From assembly GCA_001303545.1 (NCBI GenBank), contig LJUA01000030.1:1-19897 (forward strand): a stretch of DNA of 19,897 nt, given 5' to 3'. Below, piece after piece: positions 14,038 through 19,897 of the stretch. Below the pieces are notes generated by a model. It searched no databases, was not told the DNA's origin, and worked only from the letters and a program-made list of their open reading frames with translations. Origin of the DNA: Dehalococcoidia bacterium SM23_28_2 (GTDB taxonomy: Bacteria; Chloroflexota; Dehalococcoidia; SM23-28-2). Numbering within the stretch: position 1 is the first letter of the stretch; each line of letters starts with the position of its first letter. Both the position numbers and the translations under genes were made by a program.

Positions 14038-14805
14038 GTAGGAAACGCGACCGCCCGTTCCCGCGGCGGCTCGTTAGTAAGCCTTGTCGGAGCAGCGGTC
14101 TTTGCTGCGCTACTGGCTTGGGGCCTGACTTTCGGTGGCACCGTTCAGGCCAACGACGAGACCCCGACGGCCACCGTCGAGGCGGACGAGACACCCACCG
14201 CGGACGAGACCCCCGTCGCGGACGAGACCCCCGCCGCCGACGAGACACCTGTTATCTCCCCTGGGGACGAGACTCCCACACCAACCCCGACCTTCGTGGC
14301 TCCCTGTCCGCCGGTGCCCCTAGGTACCCTGATAGGCGCAGTCACCATTGACGGCAGCCCTGCCGTTGCGGGCACCACGATCACCGTCTCGAAGGGCGGA
14401 GAGGTGTTCGGGCAAGCAGTGACCGAGGTGGCCGGCCAGTACGTCGTCGACGTCACCAACAACCGGGTCGGTGAGACCGATCCCCCCTGCTTCACGGACA
14501 TCCTTGAGGCCCTGACCATCACCTGTGACAGCGCCGTGGCAACGCAGGAGCTCACGTCTCTCACCGGGCCCACAGACCTCGACCTGACCTGCGTCAGCGC
14601 GGAGGCTCCGTCGCCAACGCCGGTGCCCACGCCCACTGTGGTCGTACCCACACCCACACCCGCAGTGACCCCAACCGTTCTCCCACCGACCGGTATGGGT
14701 GGCACGAGCGGTGACGGTGGCGCCATGTGGTGGCCGCTGGCCCTGGCCGCGGCAGCCCTTACAAGCGTGGCAGGACTCCTGACCGCTCGCTGGGCTCGCC
14801 GCTAG
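14038..14805 (+). CDS. LPPTG-anchored surface protein; 5' end lacks a usable start codon
   Basis: The open frame begins after a TAG at 14035. It encodes a signal-peptide-like stretch (SLVSLVGAAVFAALLAWGLTFGGTVQA, ~14071-14151), four ADETPx repeats, a Pro/Thr stalk, and a beta-sandwich domain with Cys residues (LIGAVTIDGSPAVAGTTITV to DLTC). A second Pro/Thr stalk and a sorting signal follow: LPPTG (about 14686-14700), a hydrophobic helix (WWPLALAAAALTSVAGLL) and the basic tail TARWARR. A sortase would cut between Thr and Gly and attach the protein to the wall; a sortase gene lies 760 bp downstream. No ATG, GTG, TTG or CTG in this frame precedes the signal peptide. The first in-frame GTG (14296) would remove the signal peptide. 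A lost start codon, sequence error or readthrough from the giant gene (same frame, two TAGs) are all possible. Confidence 0.75.
   Translation, partial: VGNATARSRGGSLVSLVGAAVFAALLAWGLTFGGTVQANDETPTATVEADETPTADETPVADETPAADETPVISPGDETPTPTPTFVAPCPPVPLGTLIGAVTIDGSPAVAGTTITVSKGGEVFGQAVTEVAGQYVVDVTNNRVGETDPPCFTDILEALTITCDSAVATQELTSLTGPTDLDLTCVSAEAPSPTPVPTPTVVVPTPTPAVTPTVLPPTGMGGTSGDGGAMWWPLALAAAALTSVAGLLTARWARR
14182..14253 (+). repeat. Four tandem 18-bp repeats encoding ADETPx
   Basis: In-frame units at 14182, 14200, 14218 and 14236 encode ADETPT, ADETPV, ADETPA and ADETPV. They form an acidic/Pro stalk next to the predicted signal cleavage site. Confidence 0.85.
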
Positions 14806-14820
14806 TCCATAACTCGATAA

Positions 14821-14877
14821 GCGAGTCAATACGTGCAGGGCAGCCCCTGCGGGGGCTGCCCTGCGGCGTCGACTCGC
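14821..14877 (+). terminator. Strong nested hairpin after the LPPTG gene
   Basis: A perfect 13-bp stem, GCAGGGCAGCCCC (14835-14847) with GGGGCTGCCCTGC (14852-14864) and loop TGCG, is enclosed by GCGAGTC (14821-14827)/GACTCGC (14871-14877). No U-run follows, so it may end transcription less efficiently, protect the 3' end, or act on both strands. Confidence 0.5.
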
Positions 14878-14911
14878 AAAGCCGCGCGCGGGGCAGGACA
14901 CAAGGGTATTG

Positions 14912-14941
14912 TTGCCTCGCTCAAGCAGAGGATGCTATCCT
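14912..14941 (+). promoter_or_regulatory. Possible promoter of the beta-domain/sortase unit
   Basis: TTGCCT (14912-14917), an 18-bp spacer and TATCCT (14936-14941). Transcription would begin about at the GTG at 14948, giving a leaderless mRNA, which would explain the lack of a ribosome site there. Confidence 0.3.
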
Positions 14942-14947
14942 AGAATT

Positions 14948-15565
14948 GTGATAAAGGAGCTGGTCCTGGCAACTGCGCTGCTACTGATGACTCTTTCGCC
15001 ACTGAGCTCAGCTATTGCCCAGGAGATTCCAATGCCACCAGCCACCTTCTACGGCACCGTCACGGTGGACGGCCGCAGCGTGAGCGACGGCACAACGGTG
15101 ATCGCTCTCATCGACGGCAAGGAGTGCGGCGAAGGCCAGAGGGATACAAGTCGCAAGGGTACCTGGACGGCCACCGAGGCGAACCCAGAGGATGGCATCG
15201 AGGCAGGCGATTCCCTGTACGTGGTAGATGTGGTCAGCGACAGCCAGGTGCCAGGCTGCGGCACCGAGGGAGCGACAGTCACCTTCCTGATAGACGGCAA
15301 CCCGGCCCACGAGAAAGGGCAATGGGTAGCAGGCCGCAATCCCTTCAACCTCACGGCCAGGACATCGCCCTCCGCCGGGCAGCCCACTGCAACGCCCAGC
15401 GCGGGGCAGACACCGACTCCGCCCGCCGACGAGGCGGAGGCATCTGACGACGGTGGCTTCACCTGGTGGCCCGCCGCAGCCGGCGGCGCAGCAGCCTTGG
15501 CACTAGTCGCAATCGGGGCAGCCTTGTGGCAAGCGAGAAGGACGGCTAGAAGGAAGCAACCATGA
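14948..15565 (+). CDS. Membrane-anchored surface protein with a transthyretin/CNA-B-like domain
   Basis: 205 residues from GTG 14948. A signal peptide (IKELVLATALLLMTLSPLSSAIAQ) is followed by a single beta-rich domain (about 30-135) beginning TFYGTVTVDGRSVSDGTTV and containing Cys in GKECGEG and PGCGTEG. Next comes a Ser/Pro/Thr linker, then a C-terminal membrane helix (WWPAAAGGAAALALVAIGAALW) and a basic tail (RRTARRKQP). The domain resembles that of the LPPTG protein just upstream (GAVTIDGSPAVAGTTITV), so the two are probably paralogues, but this one has no LPxTG and should stay in the membrane. It overlaps the sortase gene by four bases (ATGA), so they are translationally coupled. It may act as an accessory or cofactor for the sortase. 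The frame is open upstream to TTG 14909, but that start would precede the promoter. Confidence 0.75.
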   Translation: MIKELVLATALLLMTLSPLSSAIAQEIPMPPATFYGTVTVDGRSVSDGTTVIALIDGKECGEGQRDTSRKGTWTATEANPEDGIEAGDSLYVVDVVSDSQVPGCGTEGATVTFLIDGNPAHEKGQWVAGRNPFNLTARTSPSAGQPTATPSAGQTPTPPADEAEASDDGGFTWWPAAAGGAAALALVAIGAALWQARRTARRKQP

Positions 15566-16305
15566 TAGCTATCAGGGGCCTCGCCCAACGAGTGGCCAAC
15601 GTGTTTCGTTGGCGCCATAGCAGACTAACGCTGGCAGCCATTCTCCTCCTGGCCTCGGTGGTGCTCATGGGAGCTGGCCTTGCCGGCCTGCTCATGACCG
15701 ATGGGGACGAACCAGTGATCACCAACGTCGGCGAGATCCCCATCTATGACAATGGCCTCAGCACCGCTACCGCCACGCCACTGCCCACACCGCCTCCCAA
15801 CGACTCGCCCATGGCCAGAATGATCATCGAAAAGATCGGCGTCGATGCACCCATCATCACCCTTGGATTGGACGAAGAGTCTGTGCCAGAAGTGCCCAGC
15901 GGCCCCTATGACGTGGGCTGGTACGACTGGAGCAGCAAGCCCGGCTGGGGCAGCAATGCCGTCTTCTCCGGCCATGTCGACTGGACACTAAACGGCCAGC
16001 CGGTGGTCGGCGTGTTCTACTACCTGCACGACCTGGGCCTGGACGACGTGATCAAGGTTGTGCTGGAGGACGGAACGGAGTATAGCTACAAAATCACAGG
16101 CAATGTAGCGATAGAAGACAACGACCCCAACGCGCTAAAAATGATGGGCCCGACCCCCGACGATGTAATCACCATCATCACCTGCGGTGGCCTCTGGGTA
16201 CCAGACTGGAGCAACCCCCTCGGCGGGAACTACAGCCACCGCCAGGTAGTAAGAGCGGACTTGATCGAAGAGGAACCGCTACTCCCGTTCGGCCTGGTCC
16301 CCTAG
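15562..16305 (+). CDS. Sortase (transpeptidase for surface-protein anchoring)
   Basis: 247 residues. An N-terminal membrane anchor (~22-44) and a short Thr/Pro linker (~68-80) are followed by the sortase beta-barrel. The catalytic residues are visible: His138 in SGHVDW, Cys208 in TIITCGG, and a basic residue in the expected place, Arg227 in NYSHRQVVRADL (Arg231 is the alternative). The sequence is closest in feel to class E/F sortases of high-GC monoderms, but I cannot assign the class. It is a type II membrane protein with its active site outside. The start ATG overlaps the upstream stop (ATGA). The nearest predicted substrate is the LPPTG protein encoded at 14038-14805. It converges with the CAP-domain gene, with a 33-bp gap and no convincing terminator. 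Confidence 0.92.
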   Translation: MIAIRGLAQRVANVFRWRHSRLTLAAILLLASVVLMGAGLAGLLMTDGDEPVITNVGEIPIYDNGLSTATATPLPTPPPNDSPMARMIIEKIGVDAPIITLGLDEESVPEVPSGPYDVGWYDWSSKPGWGSNAVFSGHVDWTLNGQPVVGVFYYLHDLGLDDVIKVVLEDGTEYSYKITGNVAIEDNDPNALKMMGPTPDDVITIITCGGLWVPDWSNPLGGNYSHRQVVRADLIEEEPLLPFGLVP

Positions 16306-16338
16306 AAGCACCCAACGTGCCTTCAGGCCGCGGGGCTT

Positions 16339-17322
16339 TTAGGTCGGCAGCGTCAGCGAGAAACCCTCGATTGCCAAGACCCAGATGATCTGTCCGCCTG
16401 GCAGCCTCGTCAGCGTATTGAGCCCCGGTATGTCCACACCAGGCAAATACCTTCGCCAAGACTCGCTGTCAGCCTCCCAAGCGTAGATCGCCCCCAACTT
16501 GCCGCTATCCACAGGCAGGATCTCCGCTAGCCGCATGGAGCCAGACGGACACTGGAATTGATTCCAGCCGGAGGTCAACTTGCGAACCACCGGAGCAGGC
16601 TCAGAACGGTCGTCGACTGACTCGCTATCCCCCGTGGGAGGAGCAAGCCCAAGGTCGGCATCCGGCGGCACTGAGAACCCGACCTCCGGTGTAGGCGTTG
16701 GCATAGGAGCTGACCAGCTCGTCGGCGGCGGCTCTGGCGTGGGGGTAGGCGTTGGGGTCGGCGTAGGCGTCGGCTGCGGCGGGCTCGGCGGCGGACTGCC
16801 TCCGTCGTCAAGTCCGCCGAACTCGGCGGACCAGTACCAGCCATAGGTAGAGTTAGGACCGTAGGCCTTCGCTAGGCCAACCACCACGAAGTTAGGGTTG
16901 AGCATGTTGGCGTTGTGACCCGGCGAGTCGCGCCAGAGTTGGAAAGTCATCTGGGGGGTGTCACTGCCCGCTGCCAGATTCTCGCCCTTCCAGGTGTTGT
17001 AGTCGTAGCCGAAGTCTGCCATCCGCTCGAAGGGGTCTCTTCCAAGGGAGTCGGTATGGCTGAAGTAGTCCTTTTCGGCCATGTCCTGGCTCATCCATAG
17101 GGCAACATCGGTTAAAGTTGAGGAAACATTCAGGGGCGACAAGCCATTGTTCGCCCGATGAGCGTTGATCAAATCCACTACTGCCTGCTCATCCTGCCCT
17201 AGCTGTGCATTAGCTACCTCAGCAGGAGAGACGGCCAGTGACAGAAATAGGGCTGCTACGAAGAGCAGCCCCATGGCCGCCGGCCGCCAGCATCGGATCC
17301 CCACGGTTAAAGAGTTTGTCAT
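16339..17322 (-). CDS. Secreted CAP/SCP-domain protein with Pro/Thr stalk and C-terminal GWN module
   Basis: 327 residues. The signal peptide ends at about ANA-Q40. A CAP domain (~45-168) shows the family marks: LINAHRANNGLSPL, MSQDMAEKDYFSHTDSLGRD, WKGENLA, WRDSPGHNANMLNP and YGWYWSAEFGG. His89, Glu113 and His136 fit the conserved cavity residues. Bacterial CAP proteins are extracellular and mostly uncharacterised; some bind cell-wall, lipid or metal ligands. A Pro/Thr stalk (~175-215) joins it to a C-terminal domain (~248-327, LTSGWNQFQCPSG, WRRYLPGVDIPGLNTLTRL, IIWVLAIEG) that also closes the giant protein in two copies. The start may be ATG 17322 or internal ATG 17274; neither has a good ribosome site. 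An LAPPTG string at ~227 has no membrane helix after it. Confidence 0.9.
   Translation of the reverse strand: MTNSLTVGIRCWRPAAMGLLFVAALFLSLAVSPAEVANAQLGQDEQAVVDLINAHRANNGLSPLNVSSTLTDVALWMSQDMAEKDYFSHTDSLGRDPFERMADFGYDYNTWKGENLAAGSDTPQMTFQLWRDSPGHNANMLNPNFVVVGLAKAYGPNSTYGWYWSAEFGGLDDGGSPPPSPPQPTPTPTPTPTPTPEPPPTSWSAPMPTPTPEVGFSVPPDADLGLAPPTGDSESVDDRSEPAPVVRKLTSGWNQFQCPSGSMRLAEILPVDSGKLGAIYAWEADSESWRRYLPGVDIPGLNTLTRLPGGQIIWVLAIEGFSLTLPT
16732..16773 (-). repeat. Hexanucleotide repeat encoding (PT)n in the CAP gene
   Basis: GGCGTN-type repeats on the plus strand encode a PTPTPTPTPTPTPEP stalk. It is prone to length variation. Confidence 0.8.
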
Positions 17323-17338
17323 AACAAGTTGACAGGCG

Positions 17339-17347
17339 TGGTATAAT
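17339..17347 (+). promoter_or_regulatory. Extended -10 promoter upstream of rsmG
   Basis: TGGTATAAT, a TGn extension plus perfect TATAAT. TTGACA at 17329-17334 is only 7 bp away, too close to be its -35. RNA would start near 17354. Confidence 0.5.
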
Positions 17348-17353
17348 GAATTA

Positions 17354-17515
17354 ACGTTAGGGCCCGAAAGCCGGACCCGACGTGCTCAGGGCGGGGAGTT
17401 GGTTGATCCAGGCCGGCACTCCCCGTCCTGCGCTTACCATAATATAGACGTTTATGTCTCCTTGGCCGTTACATCCCAGCCTTTCCCAAGTAGCACAAGG
17501 TCAGTAACCCTATCC
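17354..17515 (+). other. Structured leader before rsmG
   Basis: A small stem formed by GGG and CCC around 17360-17379 is followed by a 13-bp stem (one G-U), CAGGGCGGGGAGT (17387-17399) with ACTCCCCGTCCTG (17418-17430), around an 18-nt loop. About 85 nt of unstructured sequence precedes the gene. I recognise no known RNA family; it could be a leader or a separate small RNA. Confidence 0.35.
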
Positions 17516-18244
17516 ATGCCCATGGAGGTTCTAGCCCGCGCTGCCGAAGGCCTCGGCCTCCCCCTGAGCGCCCAGCAACTGCAACAGTTTGAGGAGTACT
17601 ACCACGAGCTCATCGCCGCCAATCGTCATGTCAACCTCACCAGCATCACCGACTACCAGGAAGTACAAAGGCGGCACTTCGGCGAATCGCTCGCCGTAGG
17701 TGCCGCCCTTTATCGAGCCGGAGTGCTCAAGCCCGGCGAAACGGCCAGGGTCCTTGACCTGGGCGCCGGTGCTGGCTTCCCCGGCCTACCCATGAGGATC
17801 GCCCACCCTGCCCTGCGATTGACCATCCTGGAAGCCACGCGCAAGAAGACCGCCTTCCTGGAACGCCTGGTAACCCGACTGAGCCTGGAGGGCGTGACAG
17901 TGATCACCGGACGGGCCGAGATCGTGGCCCACGAGCCCGCTCATCGTGAAGGCTACGACCTGGCGCTGGCCCGAGCCGTCGCTCCCCTGGCCGTCCTGGT
18001 CGAGCTGGCTTTGCCCTTCCTGAAAGTGGGCGGCTGCCTGGCAACCCCCAAGGGAAGCCGCGCCTCCCAGGAGATGGCCGAGGCCGACCGCGCCCTGGCG
18101 CTCTGTGGGGGACGCATTGTCTCCGCTGAGCCTCTCCCCTCCCCTACCCCCACCCTGACGCTGGTGCTAGTGGAGAAGCTAGCACCCACTCCGGCCGCCT
18201 ATCCTCGCCGTCCTGGTGCCCCCACCAAGCGCCCCTTGCACTAG
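17516..18244 (+). CDS. rsmG: 16S rRNA (guanine-527-N7)-methyltransferase RsmG
   Basis: 242 residues, slightly longer than the family's usual 205-240. It uses S-adenosylmethionine to methylate N7 of G527 in 16S rRNA, in the 530 loop near the streptomycin site; loss gives low-level streptomycin resistance in many bacteria. Visible marks are NRHVNLTSI (~36-44), the AdoMet loop VLDLGAGAGFPGLPMRI (~79-95), LEATRKKTAFLERL, LARAVAPLAVLVELALPFLKVGG and a CLATPKG strand. The frame is open back to 17399 but that part overlaps the leader hairpin and is not RsmG-like; ATG 17516 (or 17522) fits the family start. No strong ribosome site is seen; CAAGG lies ~15 nt upstream. The common rsmG neighbours parA/parB are not here. 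The C-terminal tail after ~225 is Pro/Arg-rich. Confidence 0.93.
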   Translation: MPMEVLARAAEGLGLPLSAQQLQQFEEYYHELIAANRHVNLTSITDYQEVQRRHFGESLAVGAALYRAGVLKPGETARVLDLGAGAGFPGLPMRIAHPALRLTILEATRKKTAFLERLVTRLSLEGVTVITGRAEIVAHEPAHREGYDLALARAVAPLAVLVELALPFLKVGGCLATPKGSRASQEMAEADRALALCGGRIVSAEPLPSPTPTLTLVLVEKLAPTPAAYPRRPGAPTKRPLH

Positions 18245-18338
18245 CCGTCTCTTCCACAAGAAGCGCCCATAAATGCCTGCCCTCTGTATAGCACAGCGAA
18301 TTTTGATGGAAATGCGCTGATTAAGTGCCGAAAACGGC

Positions 18339-18367
18339 TAGACAGGGAAGCGCTAATGCTTTATAAA
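18339..18367 (+). promoter_or_regulatory. Promoter of the Yip1-like gene
   Basis: TAGACA (18339-18344), a 17-bp spacer and TATAAA (18362-18367); RNA would begin near 18374. No gene is seen in 18245-18458. Confidence 0.5.
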
Positions 18368-18444
18368 TGCAGAGATCGTAGCTGGACAAGGGCGGCACAG
18401 CGAACACTAACTGCCCGAAGGCTCGTGGAGAATAGCTTTCCTAT

Positions 18445-18451
18445 AAGGAGG
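18445..18451 (+). promoter_or_regulatory. Ribosome binding site of the Yip1-like gene
   Basis: AAGGAGG, seven bases before ATG 18459. It fixes that start rather than the out-of-frame upstream ATG at 18356. Confidence 0.8.
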
Positions 18452-18458
18452 GCACAGT

Positions 18459-19094
18459 ATGGAGTTTCAAACCGGTGGCTTTCAGAATCTAGGCAACTGG
18501 CTGGCGCGGCTGATCCGCCTCGACCTCACGGTGTTCGACGACGTGAAGGACGAAGCGTCGGCCACCGTGCCAGCCCTGGCGGTGGTGCTGATAGCCAGTC
18601 TCCTCGCAGGACTCGGATCGTGGCTGTGGTGGATCTTCGAGATCGACTTGCCGGACATTCCGGGCGCGGATGAGAAGAACTTCGAGGCGTTCTGGAAGAC
18701 CTTCATCCTCGGCGGCATCTTCATGGCAGCGCTGTGGCTGCTGTGGGTGTACATCAGCGCTATGATCCTCTCCCGCGCCTTCGGCGCTGGGGCCGACATG
18801 AACCGAATGATACGGACGATGGGCCTGGCCTTTGCCCCCATGGCCATCTCCTTCCTGATAGTCATCTCGGTGCTGGCCGTACCCTTCGGAGCGTTCGCGG
18901 TCGCCACAACGCTTCTGCTGTCGAACGCGGCCATCCAGGCCACCACTGACGCTGAGCCACGGCAGGTGATCCTGGCCAACCTGACCGGCTTCCTTGTGTT
19001 TGCAGTCATTCTGGGTATCTTGGCCAATGTCGCCCAGATCCATGAAACGGGCGGCCTAGCGCCGGGCATCTTCTTCTTCGACCTCAACCTGTAG
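18459..19094 (+). CDS. Yip1-family multi-pass membrane protein
   Basis: 211 residues with about five membrane helices (~37-59, 82-104, 122-143, 144-161, 174-192), in the arrangement of YIP1-domain proteins. The N-terminal amphipathic part (NWLARLIRLDLTVFDDVKDE) matches the lead-in seen in bacterial members, which often begin with a region meaning 'start of a membrane-shaping domain'. Helix 3 is preceded by a short positively charged loop (NRMIRT). Function is unknown in bacteria; eukaryotic relatives act in membrane traffic. It is a single-gene unit with its own promoter, a strong AAGGAGG site and a terminator at 19142-19171. Confidence 0.7.
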   Translation: MEFQTGGFQNLGNWLARLIRLDLTVFDDVKDEASATVPALAVVLIASLLAGLGSWLWWIFEIDLPDIPGADEKNFEAFWKTFILGGIFMAALWLLWVYISAMILSRAFGAGADMNRMIRTMGLAFAPMAISFLIVISVLAVPFGAFAVATTLLLSNAAIQATTDAEPRQVILANLTGFLVFAVILGILANVAQIHETGGLAPGIFFFDLNL

Positions 19095-19141
19095 CTGAAT
19101 CGCCCATCTGCGCCTGGCCAGCCAGCCAATTGGCAATACCG

Positions 19142-19171
19142 TGGGAGACCCGCCTACGGGCGGGTCTCCCA
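19142..19171 (+). terminator. Terminator after the Yip1-like gene
   Basis: A perfect 13-bp stem TGGGAGACCCGCC/GGCGGGTCTCCCA with loop TACG, followed by a modest T-rich stretch (TCGTTGTTG). It lies between convergent genes and probably serves both. Confidence 0.75.
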
Positions 19172-19226
19172 TCGTTGTTGCGCCCCTTGGTCGAGGCGAG
19201 CAGCCGCTGAAGAAAGCGAACCTGAA

Positions 19227-19897
19227 CTAGCCTATCGCCCCCTCTGCCTGTAGTTCCTCTATCTGCTGCCGGCTGTAGCCCAGGTCGAGAAGGACCTCCT
19301 CCGTGTGCTGACCACGGCGAGGAGCCAGACTGCGCACCGACCCCGGCGTCTGGGAGAACTTGGCCCCAATGCCCACCTGCTGCACCTTGCCCACCGTCGG
19401 ATGCTCAGCCTCCACCAGCATGTTCCGCGCTCGCACCTGAGGGTCGTCGAACACCTCTTCCAGGCCGTAGACAGGCCCCACGCAGATATCAAACTGGCGC
19501 AGGTATTCGAACCACTCGTCGCGCGTCCTCGTCTTGAACTCCTGGCGGAAGTAATCGAACATCTCGGGATACTTCTCGGCGCTCATCTGGTAGGGAATGA
19601 AGTCCTCGCGACCCAGAGCGCGGCAGAGGGCCTCCCAGAACCAGGGCTCCAGACAGCCGATGCTTAGCCACCGGCCGTCCTTGGTCTCGTAGACGCAATA
19701 GAAGGGCATCGCGCCGTTCAGGAAGCTCTGGCCGGCCCGAGGGGCAACGCCAGAGGCAAAGTACTGGCTGGCTACAAAGGCCAGGAGGGAGATGACGCCG
19801 TCGGTCATGGCCATGTCGATGTACTGACCGTTACCCGTTCGCTCACGGGCGACGATGGCCGCCAGGATGGCGAAGGCAGCGTAGAGGCCGCCGCCGG
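19227..19897 (-). CDS. CaiB/BaiF-type (family III) CoA-transferase, N-terminus cut by window edge
   Basis: The last ~223 residues of a family III CoA-transferase, which moves CoA between carboxylic acids, for example in carnitine, bile-acid or aromatic and fatty acid breakdown. The visible frame runs from the right edge. GGGLYAAFAILAAIVARERTGNGQYIDMAMTDGV is the classic family segment after the active-site region. It is followed by PFYCVYETKDGRWLSIGCLEPWFWEALCRALG and the conserved C-terminal FDICVGPVYGLEEVFDDPQVRARNML. The catalytic Asp lies in the missing N-terminal half, so activity cannot be judged, and the substrate is not readable. It converges on the Yip1-like gene and shares the terminator between them. 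Confidence 0.92.
   Translation of the reverse strand, partial: GGGLYAAFAILAAIVARERTGNGQYIDMAMTDGVISLLAFVASQYFASGVAPRAGQSFLNGAMPFYCVYETKDGRWLSIGCLEPWFWEALCRALGREDFIPYQMSAEKYPEMFDYFRQEFKTRTRDEWFEYLRQFDICVGPVYGLEEVFDDPQVRARNMLVEAEHPTVGKVQQVGIGAKFSQTPGSVRSLAPRRGQHTEEVLLDLGYSRQQIEELQAEGAIG

Noticed and set aside
16306..16338. Terminator between the sortase and CAP genes
   Set aside because: Only weak 4-bp stems with bulges are present; not enough to call.
16620..16650. LAPPTG string in the CAP protein as a sortase signal
   Set aside because: It is not LPxTG, lies in the middle of the protein, and no hydrophobic helix or basic tail follows.
17329..17347. TTGACA followed by TATAAT as a standard -35/-10 pair
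   Set aside because: The spacing is only 7 bp. The TATAAT is better explained as an extended -10 promoter.

Overview
The window is a GC-rich bacterial chromosome segment with tightly packed genes. I infer a Chloroflexota bacterium, possibly Dehalococcoidia-like. The reasons are monoderm-style surface proteins with an LPPTG sorting signal plus a sortase, many Thr/Pro-rich secreted stalks, an N-terminally extended GreA, a eukaryote-like citrate synthase and a family III CoA-transferase. The sequence contains no rRNA or marker gene that would settle this.

Layout. (1) 1-3657, minus strand: a housekeeping operon of nadE (glutamine-dependent NAD synthase), a HAD hydrolase and a TldD-type metalloprotease cut by the left edge. 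(2) 3658-5316: a consensus promoter, a structured ~210-nt leader and a mitochondrial-type citrate synthase. (3) 5317-7113: a hairpin region, a GreA-like factor fused to a recombinase-like SAM domain (minus), and a divergent lipoprotein (plus). (4) 7110-8715, minus: an ECF sigma factor overlapping its probable membrane anti-sigma factor. (5) 8716-9211: an unusual divergent control region. (6) 9212-16305, plus: a surface block made of a ~1600-residue secreted Asp-rich protein (split by a frameshift), an LPPTG-anchored protein, a related membrane-anchored beta-domain protein, and a sortase. (7) 16339-17322, minus: a secreted CAP-domain protein whose C-terminal module also occurs twice at the end of the giant protein. 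(8) 17323-19897: rsmG, a Yip1-like membrane protein, a terminator and a CoA-transferase cut by the right edge.

Main result. The region between the sigma factor and the giant protein carries two diverging copies of the same ECF-type promoter, AGTTAACC-N16-CGTTYTA. One points at the sigma/anti-sigma operon and the other at the giant surface protein. Three 18-bp direct repeats lie exactly between the two -35 elements. The giant-gene transcript would then run through a ~300-nt leader that folds into a riboswitch-like structure resembling the c-di-GMP-I (GEMM) class. I infer an autoregulated sigma/anti-sigma switch, perhaps gated by a second messenger, controlling a calcium-binding, sortase-linked cell-surface system. 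The promoter match, repeats, hairpins, LPPTG motif and sortase residues are directly visible. The regulatory wiring and ligand are inference.

Two anomalies need attention: a one-base deletion near 9857 that splits the giant gene, and the absence of any usable start codon for the LPPTG gene, which sits in the same frame as the giant gene behind two UAG stops.
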